Origin: Clostridiales bacterium
GTDB lineage: Bacteria > Bacillota > Clostridia > Oscillospirales > Oscillospiraceae
Direction of reading: 5' to 3'
NCBI GenBank assembly: GCA_021200895.1
Contig: JAJQFX010000018.1
Location: 1 to 27,374, forward strand
Length of the DNA stretch: 27,374 bases
This document shows, in pieces, positions 1 to 9,057 of this stretch. The notes under the pieces are model-generated. The model had not been told where the DNA came from, made no database searches, and was given only the letters and a program-made list of their open reading frames with translations. The translations under genes were made by a program, and so were the position numbers. Every line of letters starts with the position of its first letter. Within the stretch, counting starts at the first letter, position 1.

Positions 1-2169
1 GTTTTTGTCCGGTAATGGACGGTTCCCCGTCTCCCCCGGCGCAGGAAGCAGGCCAGCGCTTGGAACAGCACGCCCTCCACGCTGACCGCCAGCGCCAGCG
101 CAGCGCCTGGCCAGAACACCCGTCCCGCCCCGCAGGCACCCAGCATCAGCGCCAAAACCAGAGCAACAGGTACCAGACTGCGCCGTAAATTGTCCAGAAT
201 CTTCCACTTGGAAAGGGCACTCAAGGGATTTTCCACACGCTGTGCAAACTCATTCCGCACCGTTTTTCTGAGCCAGGGAAGGGTCTGCCAGTCCCCACGG
301 GTCCAGCGGTGCAGCCGTCGGTAATAGGCCAGGGCGGATTGGGGCGCACTGTCCAGCACGGGGCAGTCCCCCGCCAGGCCGGTGTGAAGGTATTCCCCCT
401 CCAGCAAATCGTGGGACAGCACCTGCCCCTCCGGAAACCGGTGGTCCAGGCAGGTGAGGAAGGCGTCGATGTCGATGAGACCCTTCCCCGTGTAGCTGGC
501 TCGGTCAAAGGCATCCCGGTACAACTCGCTGGAGGCAAAGGCATAGGGTTCCGTACCTCCCTGCCCACTGTGCAGCCGGGCGAAGGCGGTGGCCCCCTCC
601 TCCTCCAGCGCAACCCCTACGGCAGGCTGCAAAATCCCGTAGCCGGACTGCACCACCCGCCTGTTCCCGTCCAGCCTGGGCCGGTTCAGGGGGGCAGCGC
701 AGGGTGGCTATCAGGTTTTCCGCCGTGTCCGGCAGCAGCCGGGTATCCTCGTCCAGAGTCAGGAGGAACCGGGTGCCCAACAGGTCGGCTTCCTCCCCCT
801 CCAGCACACGGATGCCGGAGGGCAGCTTCCGCAAGTAACGGGCCAGCTCCAGGAGGGCCCCCCGCTTCCGCTCCCAGCCCCGCCAACAGCTGTCCCGCCG
901 GGCATAGGTCGGCTCCCGGTAGAACAGGTAGAAGCCGCCGCCGTACTTGTCGTTCAATGCGGCGACGGCCTGCTGCGCGTTGGCGACCCAGTCCCGCCGT
1001 AAGGCGTCTTCCCCGGACGAGGAATCCGGTAAGTCCGCCAGGATACCGTAACGTATCTCCTTCCCCGCCCGTTTGGACACCAGCGCATGGTATTCCAGCC
1101 GCTTGGCAAGCCGCTCCCCCGCCTGCTGGCCGGAGAGCAGCGCGGGGATGACGCAAAGGGTACGCCCCTCCGCCGGGACGCCGTCCTCCAACGCCAGCCG
1201 CAGCAGCGGGCGCACCGGCACCCAGCGGAGCAGCAGGAAGTCCAGGCTCTGCTTCACCAGCTCCGAGATGGGCAACAACAGCAGCAGCCCGCACCGCCAC
1301 CGGCCCAGCAAAATCTGCGCCAGCAGCGCCAACACAACGGAGCTGCCCGCCACCGTCAGCGGGTACCACTCCCCTGCTTTTGGGGCCGGAAACAGCAGCG
1401 CCGCCACAGAGCAGCCCTCCCGCCTGGCCTGGGCCAGCAGTTCCTCCCCGAAGTCGATTTCCCGCACCCGCTTCCGCTTCGCCATGCGTGCCAGGGCGGC
1501 GCGGCAGGCGCTGCGGCTCTCCTCCGCCAGGGTCGGGTACAGCCCCGCCGGGTCCTGCCGGAGCATCCGCTCCGCGACGCTCAGCTTCGCCAGCCTGCGG
1601 GCAAACTCCGGCGCGGCCACCTGGTGGAACAGAGCAAAGACCTGACGCAGTTCCTCCGCCAGGGGCGCAAGGGCATCCGCCTGCCGCCAGTCCGCCTCCT
1701 GTACCTGGCAGCACAGCCGCCGCAGCACCGGCAGCAGCCCCAGCAGCAGGGCACTGCCCAACAGAGCGCACTCCGCCTCCGACAGGGGAGCGGTGTCCTG
1801 CACCCCTTCCAAAAAGGCGAGGCAGCCCTCGCCGTCGCAGGCTACCTCCACCGCCCGCTGGGCCAGCAGAACGACCCGCGCCTGGTCGCCCCGGCTGGAA
1901 CAGGCGGGCAGCCGTTTCCTGCCCTGAAAGTCCTCCATCGCCAGGAGCGCCCGGCTCTAGTAGACGGAAAAGTTGCCCAGAAGCCACTCTGCGGCGGAGG
2001 GCGTCTGCCGCCGGGCATCGGTCATGCGCTCCAGTTCCTCGATTTGTGTCCGCAGGGTCAGCAGCGCCCCACGCGCCTGGCGCGCTGTCTCACGGGCCGG
2101 ACAGGTCTCATCCGACAGGTACCGGGCGCAGGCCGTGCGGCCTGCGCAAAGGGCTTCTTCTCTTGTCAT
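1..2169 (-). pseudogene. NdvB-like cyclic beta-glucan synthase (GT84 region), 5' part, broken by an amber codon and a frameshift
   Basis: This is the N-terminal third of a very large membrane glycosyltransferase of the cyclic beta-1,2-glucan synthase (GT84/GH94) family; the rest lies beyond the left edge. Translation should start at ATG 2169, eight bases after a GGAGG. The first 70 codons end in a TAG at 1957-1959, just after AAEWLLGNFSVY, a stretch typical of the family's N-terminus. The same frame continues beyond it with family-like sequence (GRKRLP, VVLLAQRAVEVA), membrane segments near 1200-1350 and the acidic catalytic motif LTLDEDTRLLPDTAENL. At 689-694 (six G on the plus strand) the frame is lost; with one base fewer it resumes at once with PLNRPRLDGNRRVVQSGYG, then SSELYRD, TGKGLIDIDAF, LSHDLLEGEY, RRLHRWTRGDW and NPLSALSKWKILDNLRRSL, all GT84 landmarks, open to base 1. 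With two independent lesions I call it a pseudogene. Homopolymer miscalling could explain the shift but not easily the TAG. Confidence 0.8.
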
Positions 2170-2318
2170 CTGTCATTCCTCCGGTTCGATTCCTTCCCGC
2201 CCCGCAGCGCCTGCTCCGGCGGCTGAATCTGTGAAAACACCTGCCACAAGTCTTTCCAAATCCCCCGCCGTTATGCGCTGCGCCCTGATTTTTTTGCCAA
2301 ATTTGAAAGGAAAAACAC

Positions 2319-2347
2319 TTGACAACGCTTTGGATTCACGGTATAAT
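2319..2347 (+). promoter_or_regulatory. Sigma-70-type promoter of the ylxM-ffh operon
   Basis: TTGACA at 2319-2324 and TATAAT at 2342-2347 are separated by 17 bases, a full consensus match. It sits in the 234-base gap between the divergent glucan synthase gene and ylxM, and a start near 2354 would give a leader of about 50 bases. I see no matching promoter for the opposite gene in the gap. Confidence 0.9.
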
Positions 2348-2403
2348 AAGCACGTTGTAAAGCATGGCAGCTTTACAAAGTGGCGTGAAAGGCGGCGGAC
2401 ACC

Positions 2404-2766
2404 ATGGAGCAGTCATTCCAGAAAACCATGCTTTTTGACTTTTACGGTGACTTGTTGACCGAACGCCAGAAAGAGTTTTATGACCTCTACTATAATGAGG
2501 ACTTATCTCTGGCGGAAATTGCGGAGAACGCCAACATCACCCGGCAGGGTGTGCGGGACGTCATCGTCCGGGCGGACGCGATTTTAACGGAGATGGAGGA
2601 AAAGACCGGCATCATCGCCCGGTTCCTGGAGGTTCAGCGCGGCTTGCAGGAGGTCAGCGCACTGGCCGACCAAATCGCTGACTTGAACGATACCCGTATC
2701 GGGAGCCGGGATTTGGCAGGCCTCATCGGCCCCCTCCAGTCCAAGGTAGAGGCGCTAAAGGAGTAA
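2404..2766 (+). CDS. ylxM: YlxM/p13-family helix-turn-helix protein, SRP-associated
   Basis: A 120-residue protein of the usual YlxM length, encoded directly before ffh. Residues 17-60 form a sigma-region-4-like helix-turn-helix: LTERQKEFYDLYY, then LSLAEIAENANITRQGV with the recognition helix at about 45-55. The C-terminal half is predicted to be helical. Family members are encoded with ffh across Firmicutes and, in streptococci, modulate SRP GTPase activity; the HTH also allows a DNA-binding role. ATG 2404 is the only sensible start for the conserved MLFDFYGDLLT region; the upstream Shine-Dalgarno is weak (AAAGGCGG about 10 bases away). The stop lies 4 bases before ffh, so the two are probably translationally coupled. 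Confidence 0.92.
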   Translation: MEQSFQKTMLFDFYGDLLTERQKEFYDLYYNEDLSLAEIAENANITRQGVRDVIVRADAILTEMEEKTGIIARFLEVQRGLQEVSALADQIADLNDTRIGSRDLAGLIGPLQSKVEALKE

Positions 2767-2770
2767 CCTC

Positions 2771-4222
<1,452 letters not shown>

Positions 4223-4237
4223 CCTCTCCCCTGCTGA

Positions 4238-4266
4238 TTTACACAAACTATTGTGTTAATCATAAA
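4238..4266 (+). promoter_or_regulatory. Possible internal promoter before rpsP
   Basis: The 74 bases between ffh and rpsP are clearly more AT-rich than their surroundings. TTTACA (4238-4243) and CATAAA (4261-4266) are 17 bases apart and match consensus at 5/6 and 4/6. A small hairpin (ACACAA 4241-4246, TTGTGT 4251-4256) overlaps the spacer and has no U-run, so it is not a classical terminator. The gap ends with a strong GGAGGTGA ribosome site for rpsP. A second promoter would let ribosomal genes be expressed above ffh level, but this is inference. Confidence 0.3.
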
Positions 4267-4296
4267 TTGTGAATAATCTTTGGAGGTGAATGATAA

Positions 4297-4536
4297 ATGG
4301 TGAAAATCAGACTGCGCCGCATGGGCGCGAAGAAGGCCCCTTTCTATCGTATCGTGGTGGCCGACTCCCGCTATCCCCGTGACGGCCGCTTTATCGAGCA
4401 GCTGGGCACTTACAACCCCCTGACCGAGCCGGCAGAAATCAAGGTCGATGCCGAGCGCACCCAGGCTTGGATCAAGACCGGCGCACAGCCCACTGACACC
4501 GTGAAGCGTCTGCTCAAGCAGGCTGGCGTACTGTAA
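4297..4536 (+). CDS. rpsP: 30S ribosomal protein bS16
   Basis: A 79-residue protein with the full bS16 pattern: N-terminal MVKIRLRRMGAKKAPFYRIV, ADSRYPRDGRFIEQLGTYNP, and the C-terminal part with GAQPTDTVKRLLKQAG. bS16 binds 16S rRNA early in small-subunit assembly. The start is fixed by GGAGGTGA about 8 bases upstream. It is followed after 20 bases by the KH-domain gene, the standard Firmicute order rpsP-khpA-rimM-trmD. The length is normal and nothing is missing. Confidence 0.98.
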   Translation: MVKIRLRRMGAKKAPFYRIVVADSRYPRDGRFIEQLGTYNPLTEPAEIKVDAERTQAWIKTGAQPTDTVKRLLKQAGVL

Positions 4537-4556
4537 TCCTGGAGGGATCGATCAGC

Positions 4557-4787
4557 ATGAAAGAGCTCTTGATCTATATCGCAAAAAATCTGGTGGACAA
4601 TCCTGATGCGGTTTCCGTCAACGAGGTTGATTGCGACGGTGAGGTTGTTCTGGAGCTTCGGGTCGCCCCTGAGGATATGGGCAAGGTGATTGGCCGTCAG
4701 GGCCGCATTGCCAAGGAGATTCGCACCGTCGTACGCTCCTACGCCCAGCGGAACAACACCAGGGTCTCGGTGGAGATCATGGAATGA
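4557..4787 (+). CDS. khpA: KH-domain RNA-binding protein KhpA (YlqC family)
   Basis: A 76-residue single KH-domain protein. The KH loop is visible as VIGRQGRIAKEI (GRQG at 46-49), with the flanking beta strand VVLELRVAPEDMGKVI and the final strand VSVEIME. KhpA proteins bind RNA, usually with a partner (KhpB/EloR), and in streptococci and other Firmicutes affect cell elongation and sRNA-linked control. ATG 4557 follows GGAGGG by about 10 bases. It is the third gene after ffh in the ribosomal operon and is immediately followed by a strong terminator hairpin, so this block can end here. Confidence 0.95.
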   Translation: MKELLIYIAKNLVDNPDAVSVNEVDCDGEVVLELRVAPEDMGKVIGRQGRIAKEIRTVVRSYAQRNNTRVSVEIME

Positions 4788-4792
4788 CACAC

Positions 4793-4827
4793 AAAGCAGA
4801 GCCACCGGCTGGTGGCTCTGCTTTTTT
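4793..4827 (+). terminator. Intrinsic terminator between khpA and rimM
   Basis: A 14-base perfect stem (4793-4806 with 4811-4824) closes on a GGCT loop and runs into six T residues (4822-4827). It begins 5 bases after the khpA stop and ends 24 bases before the rimM start. This should terminate most transcription of ylxM-ffh-rpsP-khpA, leaving rimM-trmD to readthrough or to a promoter not obvious in the short remaining gap. Confidence 0.9.
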
Positions 4828-4851
4828 ACCCCAAAAGGAGAGTTGTGCAAG

Positions 4852-5352
4852 ATGAAAACAGAAACGCTGGAAATCGGCAAAATCGTCAATACCCACGGCG
4901 TGCGCGGCGAGGTGAAGGTGGAGAGTTGGCTGAACGACCCTGCGGACTTCGGCGCGTTGGACACCGTCTCTGTAAGCGGCAACGCCTACACTGTGCGCTC
5001 TGCCCGCGTCCAGGGCAACTTTGCCCTGCTGATGCTGGAGGGCATTTCCTCCATTGACGACGCCCTTCCGCTCAAGAATAAAATTCTTTCGGCCAGCCGC
5101 GCCGACCTGCCCATTGACGAGGGGGAGCATTTTGTAGCCGACCTCATCGGCATGGACGCCGTCAACGCTGAGACCGGCGAAGTATTTGGCAAGGTGACGG
5201 ACGTGCTGGAGTATCCTGCCCAGGACGTGTATCAGGTGGCCGGGCTGGACGGGAAGGAGTACCTGATTCCGGATGTGCCCGCCTTCGTCCACGAAATCGA
5301 CGACACACGGGGCGCAATCGTAATGACCGTGCTGGAAGGGCTGGGGCAGTGA
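4852..5352 (+). CDS. rimM: 16S rRNA processing protein RimM
   Basis: RimM is a 30S assembly factor that acts on the head of the small subunit and binds uS19. The 166-residue protein has normal length. The N-terminal RimM domain begins LEIGKIVNTHGVRGEVKV, and a PRC-barrel runs from about 92 with HFVADLIGMDAV, VTDVLEYPAQDVYQV and YLIPDVPAFVHEID. I place the start at ATG 4852, about 10 bases after AAAAGGAGA; the same frame is open further upstream, but that stretch is out-of-frame khpA and terminator sequence. trmD begins one base after the stop, so translation is coupled. Confidence 0.96.
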   Translation: MKTETLEIGKIVNTHGVRGEVKVESWLNDPADFGALDTVSVSGNAYTVRSARVQGNFALLMLEGISSIDDALPLKNKILSASRADLPIDEGEHFVADLIGMDAVNAETGEVFGKVTDVLEYPAQDVYQVAGLDGKEYLIPDVPAFVHEIDDTRGAIVMTVLEGLGQ

Positions 5353-5353
5353 G

Positions 5354-6115
5354 ATGAGCTATGCCATGCAAATCGACATTATGACCCTCTTCCCCCTCAG
5401 CGTGGACGATATGATGAATGAGTCCATCCTGGGCCGTGCCCAGGAGCGGGACATCATCAAAATCCAGTCCCACCAGATTCGGGACTACACCACCAACCGC
5501 CAGAATCAGGTGGACGATTACCCTTACGGCGGCGGCCATGGGGCCATTATGCAGGCCGACCCCCTTTACCGCTGCTGGAAGCACATCTGTGATGAGGCCG
5601 GGCGGCGAATCCACACTATCTTCATGTCCCCCTGCGGCGTCACCTTCACTCAGCAGGAGGCCAAACGACTGGTGAACTCCTATGACCGGCTGATTCTGGT
5701 CTGCGGCCACTACGAGGGGGTAGACCAGCGCTTTCTGGATGAGTGCGTGGATGAGGAACTGAGCCTGGGGGACTTCGTACTGACCGGCGGCGAGTACGCC
5801 GCTATGGCCATTGCGGACGCGGTGTGCCGGATGGTGCCGGGGGTGTTGTCCTCCCCGGAGTGCTACGAGAATGAGAGCCACTGGGATAACCTGCTGGAGT
5901 ACCCCCAGTACTCCCGCCCGGCGGTCTGGCATGGCCGGGAGGTGCCCCAAATCCTGCTGTCCGGCGACCATGGGAAGGTGGAGCGCTGGCGGCGGAAGGA
6001 GTCCCTCCGCCGCACCAGGGAGCGGCGGAGGGACCTGTACGCAAAACTGAACCTCTCCTCGAAAGAGGACAAAAAGCTGCTGGCGGAACTGGCAGAGGAA
6101 GAGCTGGAACCGTAA
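5354..6115 (+). CDS. trmD: tRNA (guanine-N1-)-methyltransferase TrmD
   Basis: TrmD methylates N1 of G37 next to the anticodon using S-adenosylmethionine and so prevents +1 frameshifting. The 253-residue protein shows the SPOUT knot: QIDIMTLFP, YPYGGGHGAIMQADPL (Y58-G61 loop), MSPCGVTFTQ at 91-100, LVCGHYEGVDQRFLDE at 115-130 and LSLGDFVLTGGEYAA at 136-150. The C-terminal helical domain contains the charged stretch RRTRERRRDLYAKL. ATG 5354 gives four extra residues over ATG 5366 (MQIDIMTLFP); the latter fits the family start equally well. The gene closes the operon and is followed by a terminator. Confidence 0.97.
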   Translation: MSYAMQIDIMTLFPLSVDDMMNESILGRAQERDIIKIQSHQIRDYTTNRQNQVDDYPYGGGHGAIMQADPLYRCWKHICDEAGRRIHTIFMSPCGVTFTQQEAKRLVNSYDRLILVCGHYEGVDQRFLDECVDEELSLGDFVLTGGEYAAMAIADAVCRMVPGVLSSPECYENESHWDNLLEYPQYSRPAVWHGREVPQILLSGDHGKVERWRRKESLRRTRERRRDLYAKLNLSSKEDKKLLAELAEEELEP

Positions 6116-6157
6116 AACATAGCAGCAAGCAGCGCTTTACCTTGCAACTGAGCGCAG

Positions 6158-6197
6158 CCGGAAGCACGTCAGCGTTGGCGCGCTTCCGGTGTTTTTT
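6158..6197 (+). terminator. Intrinsic terminator after trmD
   Basis: CCGGAAGC (6158-6165) pairs with GCTTCCGG (6182-6189). After one A/C mismatch the stem continues for four more pairs (6167-6170 with 6177-6180) around a six-base loop. Six T residues follow at 6192-6197. It lies 42 bases beyond the trmD stop and separates this operon from nhaC. Confidence 0.85.
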
Positions 6198-6210
6198 CGT
6201 TTGTATTTTA

Positions 6211-6239
6211 TTGCTTTTCCGAGTGTGCGGTGATATAAT
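6211..6239 (+). promoter_or_regulatory. Promoter of the nhaC-type antiporter gene
   Basis: TTGCTT (6211-6216) and TATAAT (6234-6239) are 17 bases apart, and TG at 6231-6232 makes an extended -10. Transcription near 6246 would give a leader of about 90 bases before ATG 6336. I see no clear riboswitch or terminator in that leader. The unit starts directly after the trmD terminator. Confidence 0.75.
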
Positions 6240-6335
6240 GCTCTTTACGGGTTGGTGCTTTAGCGTGTTAAAGGCTCAAGGTCGGTCATAGGCAGGCAAG
6301 CGCCAAGCCGAATCAAGGAAAGGCAATGAAAAACT

Positions 6336-7730
6336 ATGACAGAAGACAAGAAAATGAATATGCCACAGTCCATTATCCTGTTATTGTTGATAATTGGCTC
6401 GGTGGCTGTCTGCATCCGCTTAAAAACCGGCGGCCCGATGATTGGCCTGTTCTTCAGCTGGGTCATTATTTATCTGTTCTGCCTGGCGCTACGAATCGAT
6501 TATACGAAAATCATCGGCGGCGCTTATGATGCCATACGTCAGGTAGTGCCCACGCTGATTCTGCTGATGTCGATTGGCGTTATGATCGGCACCTGGCTGC
6601 AAAGCGGTACCATCGCCACGATTATTGTAGGCGGCCTGCAACTGATTGACCCCACCTGGCTGCTCCCGCTGACGCTGATTTTTTGCGCGGTGCTGAGCCT
6701 GGTCACAGGTACATCTTATGGTTCTGTGGGAAGCGCCGGTGTGGCCATGATGGCCATCGGCAACGCAATGGGCATCAACTCCGGCATGGTGGCTGGTGCG
6801 GTCATTTGCGGCGCCATGTTTGGCGATAAATTAAGCCCCCTGTCCGATACCACCAATCTGGCGCCGGCTGTGGCAGGCGCCAAGCTGGGCGACCATGTGA
6901 AGTCCATGCTCTGGACGACGGTTCCCGCATTCCTTGTCAGCCTGGTGATTTTTACCATCCTTGGTGTGCAGCAGACCAGCGGCGGCTATACTGCGGGAGA
7001 CCTGAATATCTACATCGAGGCGCTGAATGGGGAATTTCATCTGGGATTTGTGACCCTGCTGCCTGCCATTCTGCTGATTATCCTGCTCATACTGAAGGTG
7101 AACGCAGTCGCGTCGCTGGGGCTTTCCAGCCTTGTGGCCGGACTGGTATCCTTCTGCTATCAGGGAATCGACCTGAGCAGCATCATCAAGGTGGCTTACA
7201 ACGGCTATTCCACCAGCATTGAGGTGGACATCTTACAGACCATCTTAAACAGGGGCGGCATGACCAGCATGCTACAGTATGTGGCAATCATCAGCTTTGC
7301 GGTCGGCATGGGCGGTATGCTGGATAAGCTGGGCGTGCTGGACAATATCCTTCATGTGCTTGTCAGCCATATCAAGAGCGACGGTTCCCTGATCGTGACG
7401 ACACTGCTGGTGGGCTATGCCACCAGTATCATCAGCTGCTCCCAGCCCATGGCCCACGTCCTGACCGGGCGCCTGATGGCTCCGATTTTCAAGGAGCGCA
7501 AAATCGCGCCGGAAATCCTTTCCAGAACACTGGAGGATTCAGGCACGTTAGCCGGCCCAATGATTCCGTGGCATGGCTACTGCGTATATATGTCCGGCAC
7601 CCTTGGCGTCGCCTGGGCGGCGTTCTTCCCGTATCTGTTCATGCTCTACCTGACGCCGCTTTTCAGCATCTTCTATGGATTTACGGGGATTTCCATCAAG
7701 CATATAGACGATTCGCAGGCCGAAGCATAA
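6336..7730 (+). CDS. nhaC: NhaC-family Na+/H+ antiporter
   Basis: A 464-residue integral membrane protein with many hydrophobic segments (from about 11-27 and 34-52 through the last near 420-450). The family signature is clear: LVTGTSYGSVGSAGVAMM at 122-139, then GDKLSPLSDTTNLAP at 163-177, whose acidic and polar residues belong to the ion path in the IT superfamily. NhaC proteins exchange external H+ for internal Na+ (or malate/lactate with Na+ in MleN-type relatives), so the exact substrate is not certain. ATG 6336 follows AAGGAAAGG by about 11 bases; ATG 6357 is an alternative. It is a single-gene unit with its own promoter and terminator, less GC-rich by eye than trmD. Confidence 0.9.
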   Translation: MTEDKKMNMPQSIILLLLIIGSVAVCIRLKTGGPMIGLFFSWVIIYLFCLALRIDYTKIIGGAYDAIRQVVPTLILLMSIGVMIGTWLQSGTIATIIVGGLQLIDPTWLLPLTLIFCAVLSLVTGTSYGSVGSAGVAMMAIGNAMGINSGMVAGAVICGAMFGDKLSPLSDTTNLAPAVAGAKLGDHVKSMLWTTVPAFLVSLVIFTILGVQQTSGGYTAGDLNIYIEALNGEFHLGFVTLLPAILLIILLILKVNAVASLGLSSLVAGLVSFCYQGIDLSSIIKVAYNGYSTSIEVDILQTILNRGGMTSMLQYVAIISFAVGMGGMLDKLGVLDNILHVLVSHIKSDGSLIVTTLLVGYATSIISCSQPMAHVLTGRLMAPIFKERKIAPEILSRTLEDSGTLAGPMIPWHGYCVYMSGTLGVAWAAFFPYLFMLYLTPLFSIFYGFTGISIKHIDDSQAEA

Positions 7731-7794
7731 GAACCTATCTGCGAAACCCGTAGATTTGACGCGAATGAGCGCGCATAGCCATTCAGAAAACCGC

Positions 7795-7828
7795 AAAGGC
7801 CCTTTGGCACGACGCCAAAGGGCCTTTT
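7795..7828 (+). terminator. Terminator between converging nhaC and trhP
   Basis: A 14-base perfect stem (7795-7808 with 7814-7827) closes on a five-base ACGAC loop, followed by TTTT on the plus strand. It starts 64 bases after the nhaC stop and 15 bases beyond the trhP stop on the other strand. The reverse orientation has only a weak T-run, so it serves nhaC best and may serve both. Confidence 0.85.
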
Positions 7829-7842
7829 GTTATGGATTGGAT

Positions 7843-9057
7843 TCACTTTTCCCGCCGCAGGATGGAGAGGGGCGGTACCTGCCGGGGCAGCTTCATCCGA
7901 TAGCGCATCTGGGGGGTGCGGGGTTCCTCCAACGGCTCCCCTTCCATCGTCTCCATCACTGGGGCGGTGAACGCCAGGGGCAGGATGTCCGGGCCGATCA
8001 GCTCCACACGTTCCCCGGCGCGGTACTTATTGCGCAGGCTGAACACGGCGTTGCCGTCCTCATCGCAGGACTGGCAGATGGCTACCACCTGGAAATTCCG
8101 CATATAACGGTCATCCTGGTAATACTGCCCCGGGTCGCCGTAGTAGAAGCCGGTGGAATAATGCCGATGGCTGACCTTCTCTACCTCGTCCCGCCAGACC
8201 GGGTTCAGAGCCTCCCCGGCCGCCGCCGCGTCGATGGCGTGGCGATAGGCTCCGGTGACCAGGGCAGCGTAGTAGGCACTCTTGGCCCGGCCCTCGATTT
8301 TCAGGCTGTTCAGACCAGCGTCCATCAGCTCCCCCACATGGTCAATCATGCACATATCACGGGAGGACAGGATGTAGCTGCCCTTCCCGTCCTCTTCGAT
8401 GGGAAAGTATTCTCCCGGCCTCTTTTCCTCCATCAGGGCGTAGGAGTAGCGGCAGGGCTGGGCGCAGGCCCCCCGGCTGGAATCCCGCCGGGCGTCGTTG
8501 GTCATATAGTTGGACAGGAGACACCGGCCGGAATAGCTGACGCACATGGCCCCGTGGACGAAGGCCTCCAGCTCCAGTTCGTTGGGTATATGGGCGCGTA
8601 TCTCCCGAATCTCCGCCAGGGACAGTTCCCGGGCCAGAATGACCCGGCTGGCCCCCAAGTCGTACCACGCCTGAGCGGTCACATAGTTGGACACGCTGGC
8701 CTGGGTGGAGATGTGCCGCTGGACATGGGGGGCGTACCGCTCCGCCAGCCGGAAGGCCCCCAGGTCGGCCACAATCACCGCCGTCACCCCGGCGTCCTCC
8801 AACGTCTCCAGCCAGGCGGGGAGCTGGGCAATCTCCTCATTCCGGGGCATGGTGTTGATGGTCACATGGGTGGCAACCCCGTAGGCTTTACAGTAGCGCA
8901 CTGCCTCATATAGCTCGGATTGCTGGAAGTTCCCGGTAAAGGCCCGCATTCCGAAGCTGGTGCCCGCCAGGTAGACCGCGTCCGCACCGTAGGCCACCGC
9001 CATATGCAGCCGCTCCATGTCTCCGGCGGGGGCTAGCAGTTCGATTCCGTGCCTCAT
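7843..9057 (-). CDS. trhP: U32-family tRNA hydroxylation protein TrhP (YegQ/YrrO type)
   Basis: TrhP-type U32 proteins are needed for prephenate-dependent hydroxylation of wobble uridine 34 (ho5U) in tRNA; older annotations call them collagenase-like peptidases. The 404-residue protein opens with IELLAPAGDMERLHMAVAYG and GADAVYLAG and carries the U32 signature EAFVHGAMCVSYSGRC at 164-179. Four cysteines (C172, C179, C198, C202) match the cysteines that hold iron-sulfur clusters in related U32 proteins. The C-terminal extension is the beta-rich domain seen in YrrO. Its ATG overlaps the mltG stop by four bases (ATGA). In B. subtilis mltG, yrrM, yrrN and yrrO are adjacent; here only one U32 gene is present and the methyltransferase yrrM is not in the cluster. 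Confidence 0.9.
   Translation of the reverse strand: MRHGIELLAPAGDMERLHMAVAYGADAVYLAGTSFGMRAFTGNFQQSELYEAVRYCKAYGVATHVTINTMPRNEEIAQLPAWLETLEDAGVTAVIVADLGAFRLAERYAPHVQRHISTQASVSNYVTAQAWYDLGASRVILARELSLAEIREIRAHIPNELELEAFVHGAMCVSYSGRCLLSNYMTNDARRDSSRGACAQPCRYSYALMEEKRPGEYFPIEEDGKGSYILSSRDMCMIDHVGELMDAGLNSLKIEGRAKSAYYAALVTGAYRHAIDAAAAGEALNPVWRDEVEKVSHRHYSTGFYYGDPGQYYQDDRYMRNFQVVAICQSCDEDGNAVFSLRNKYRAGERVELIGPDILPLAFTAPVMETMEGEPLEEPRTPQMRYRMKLPRQVPPLSILRREK

Noticed and set aside
221..613. 130-codon minus-strand open frame starting MRWRRRG
   Set aside because: It is a shifted reading of the glucan synthase; the correct frame across the same bases gives TGKGLIDIDAF and RRLHRWTRGDW.
686..1987. 433-codon minus-strand open frame rich in G, A and P overlapping the glucan synthase
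   Set aside because: The alternative frame shows none of the family motifs; the frame with LTLDEDTRLL and GRKRLP is the coding one.
6246..6335. Na+ or pH riboswitch in the nhaC leader
   Set aside because: The leader is only about 90 bases, with no stable conserved-looking stem or expression platform that I can draw.
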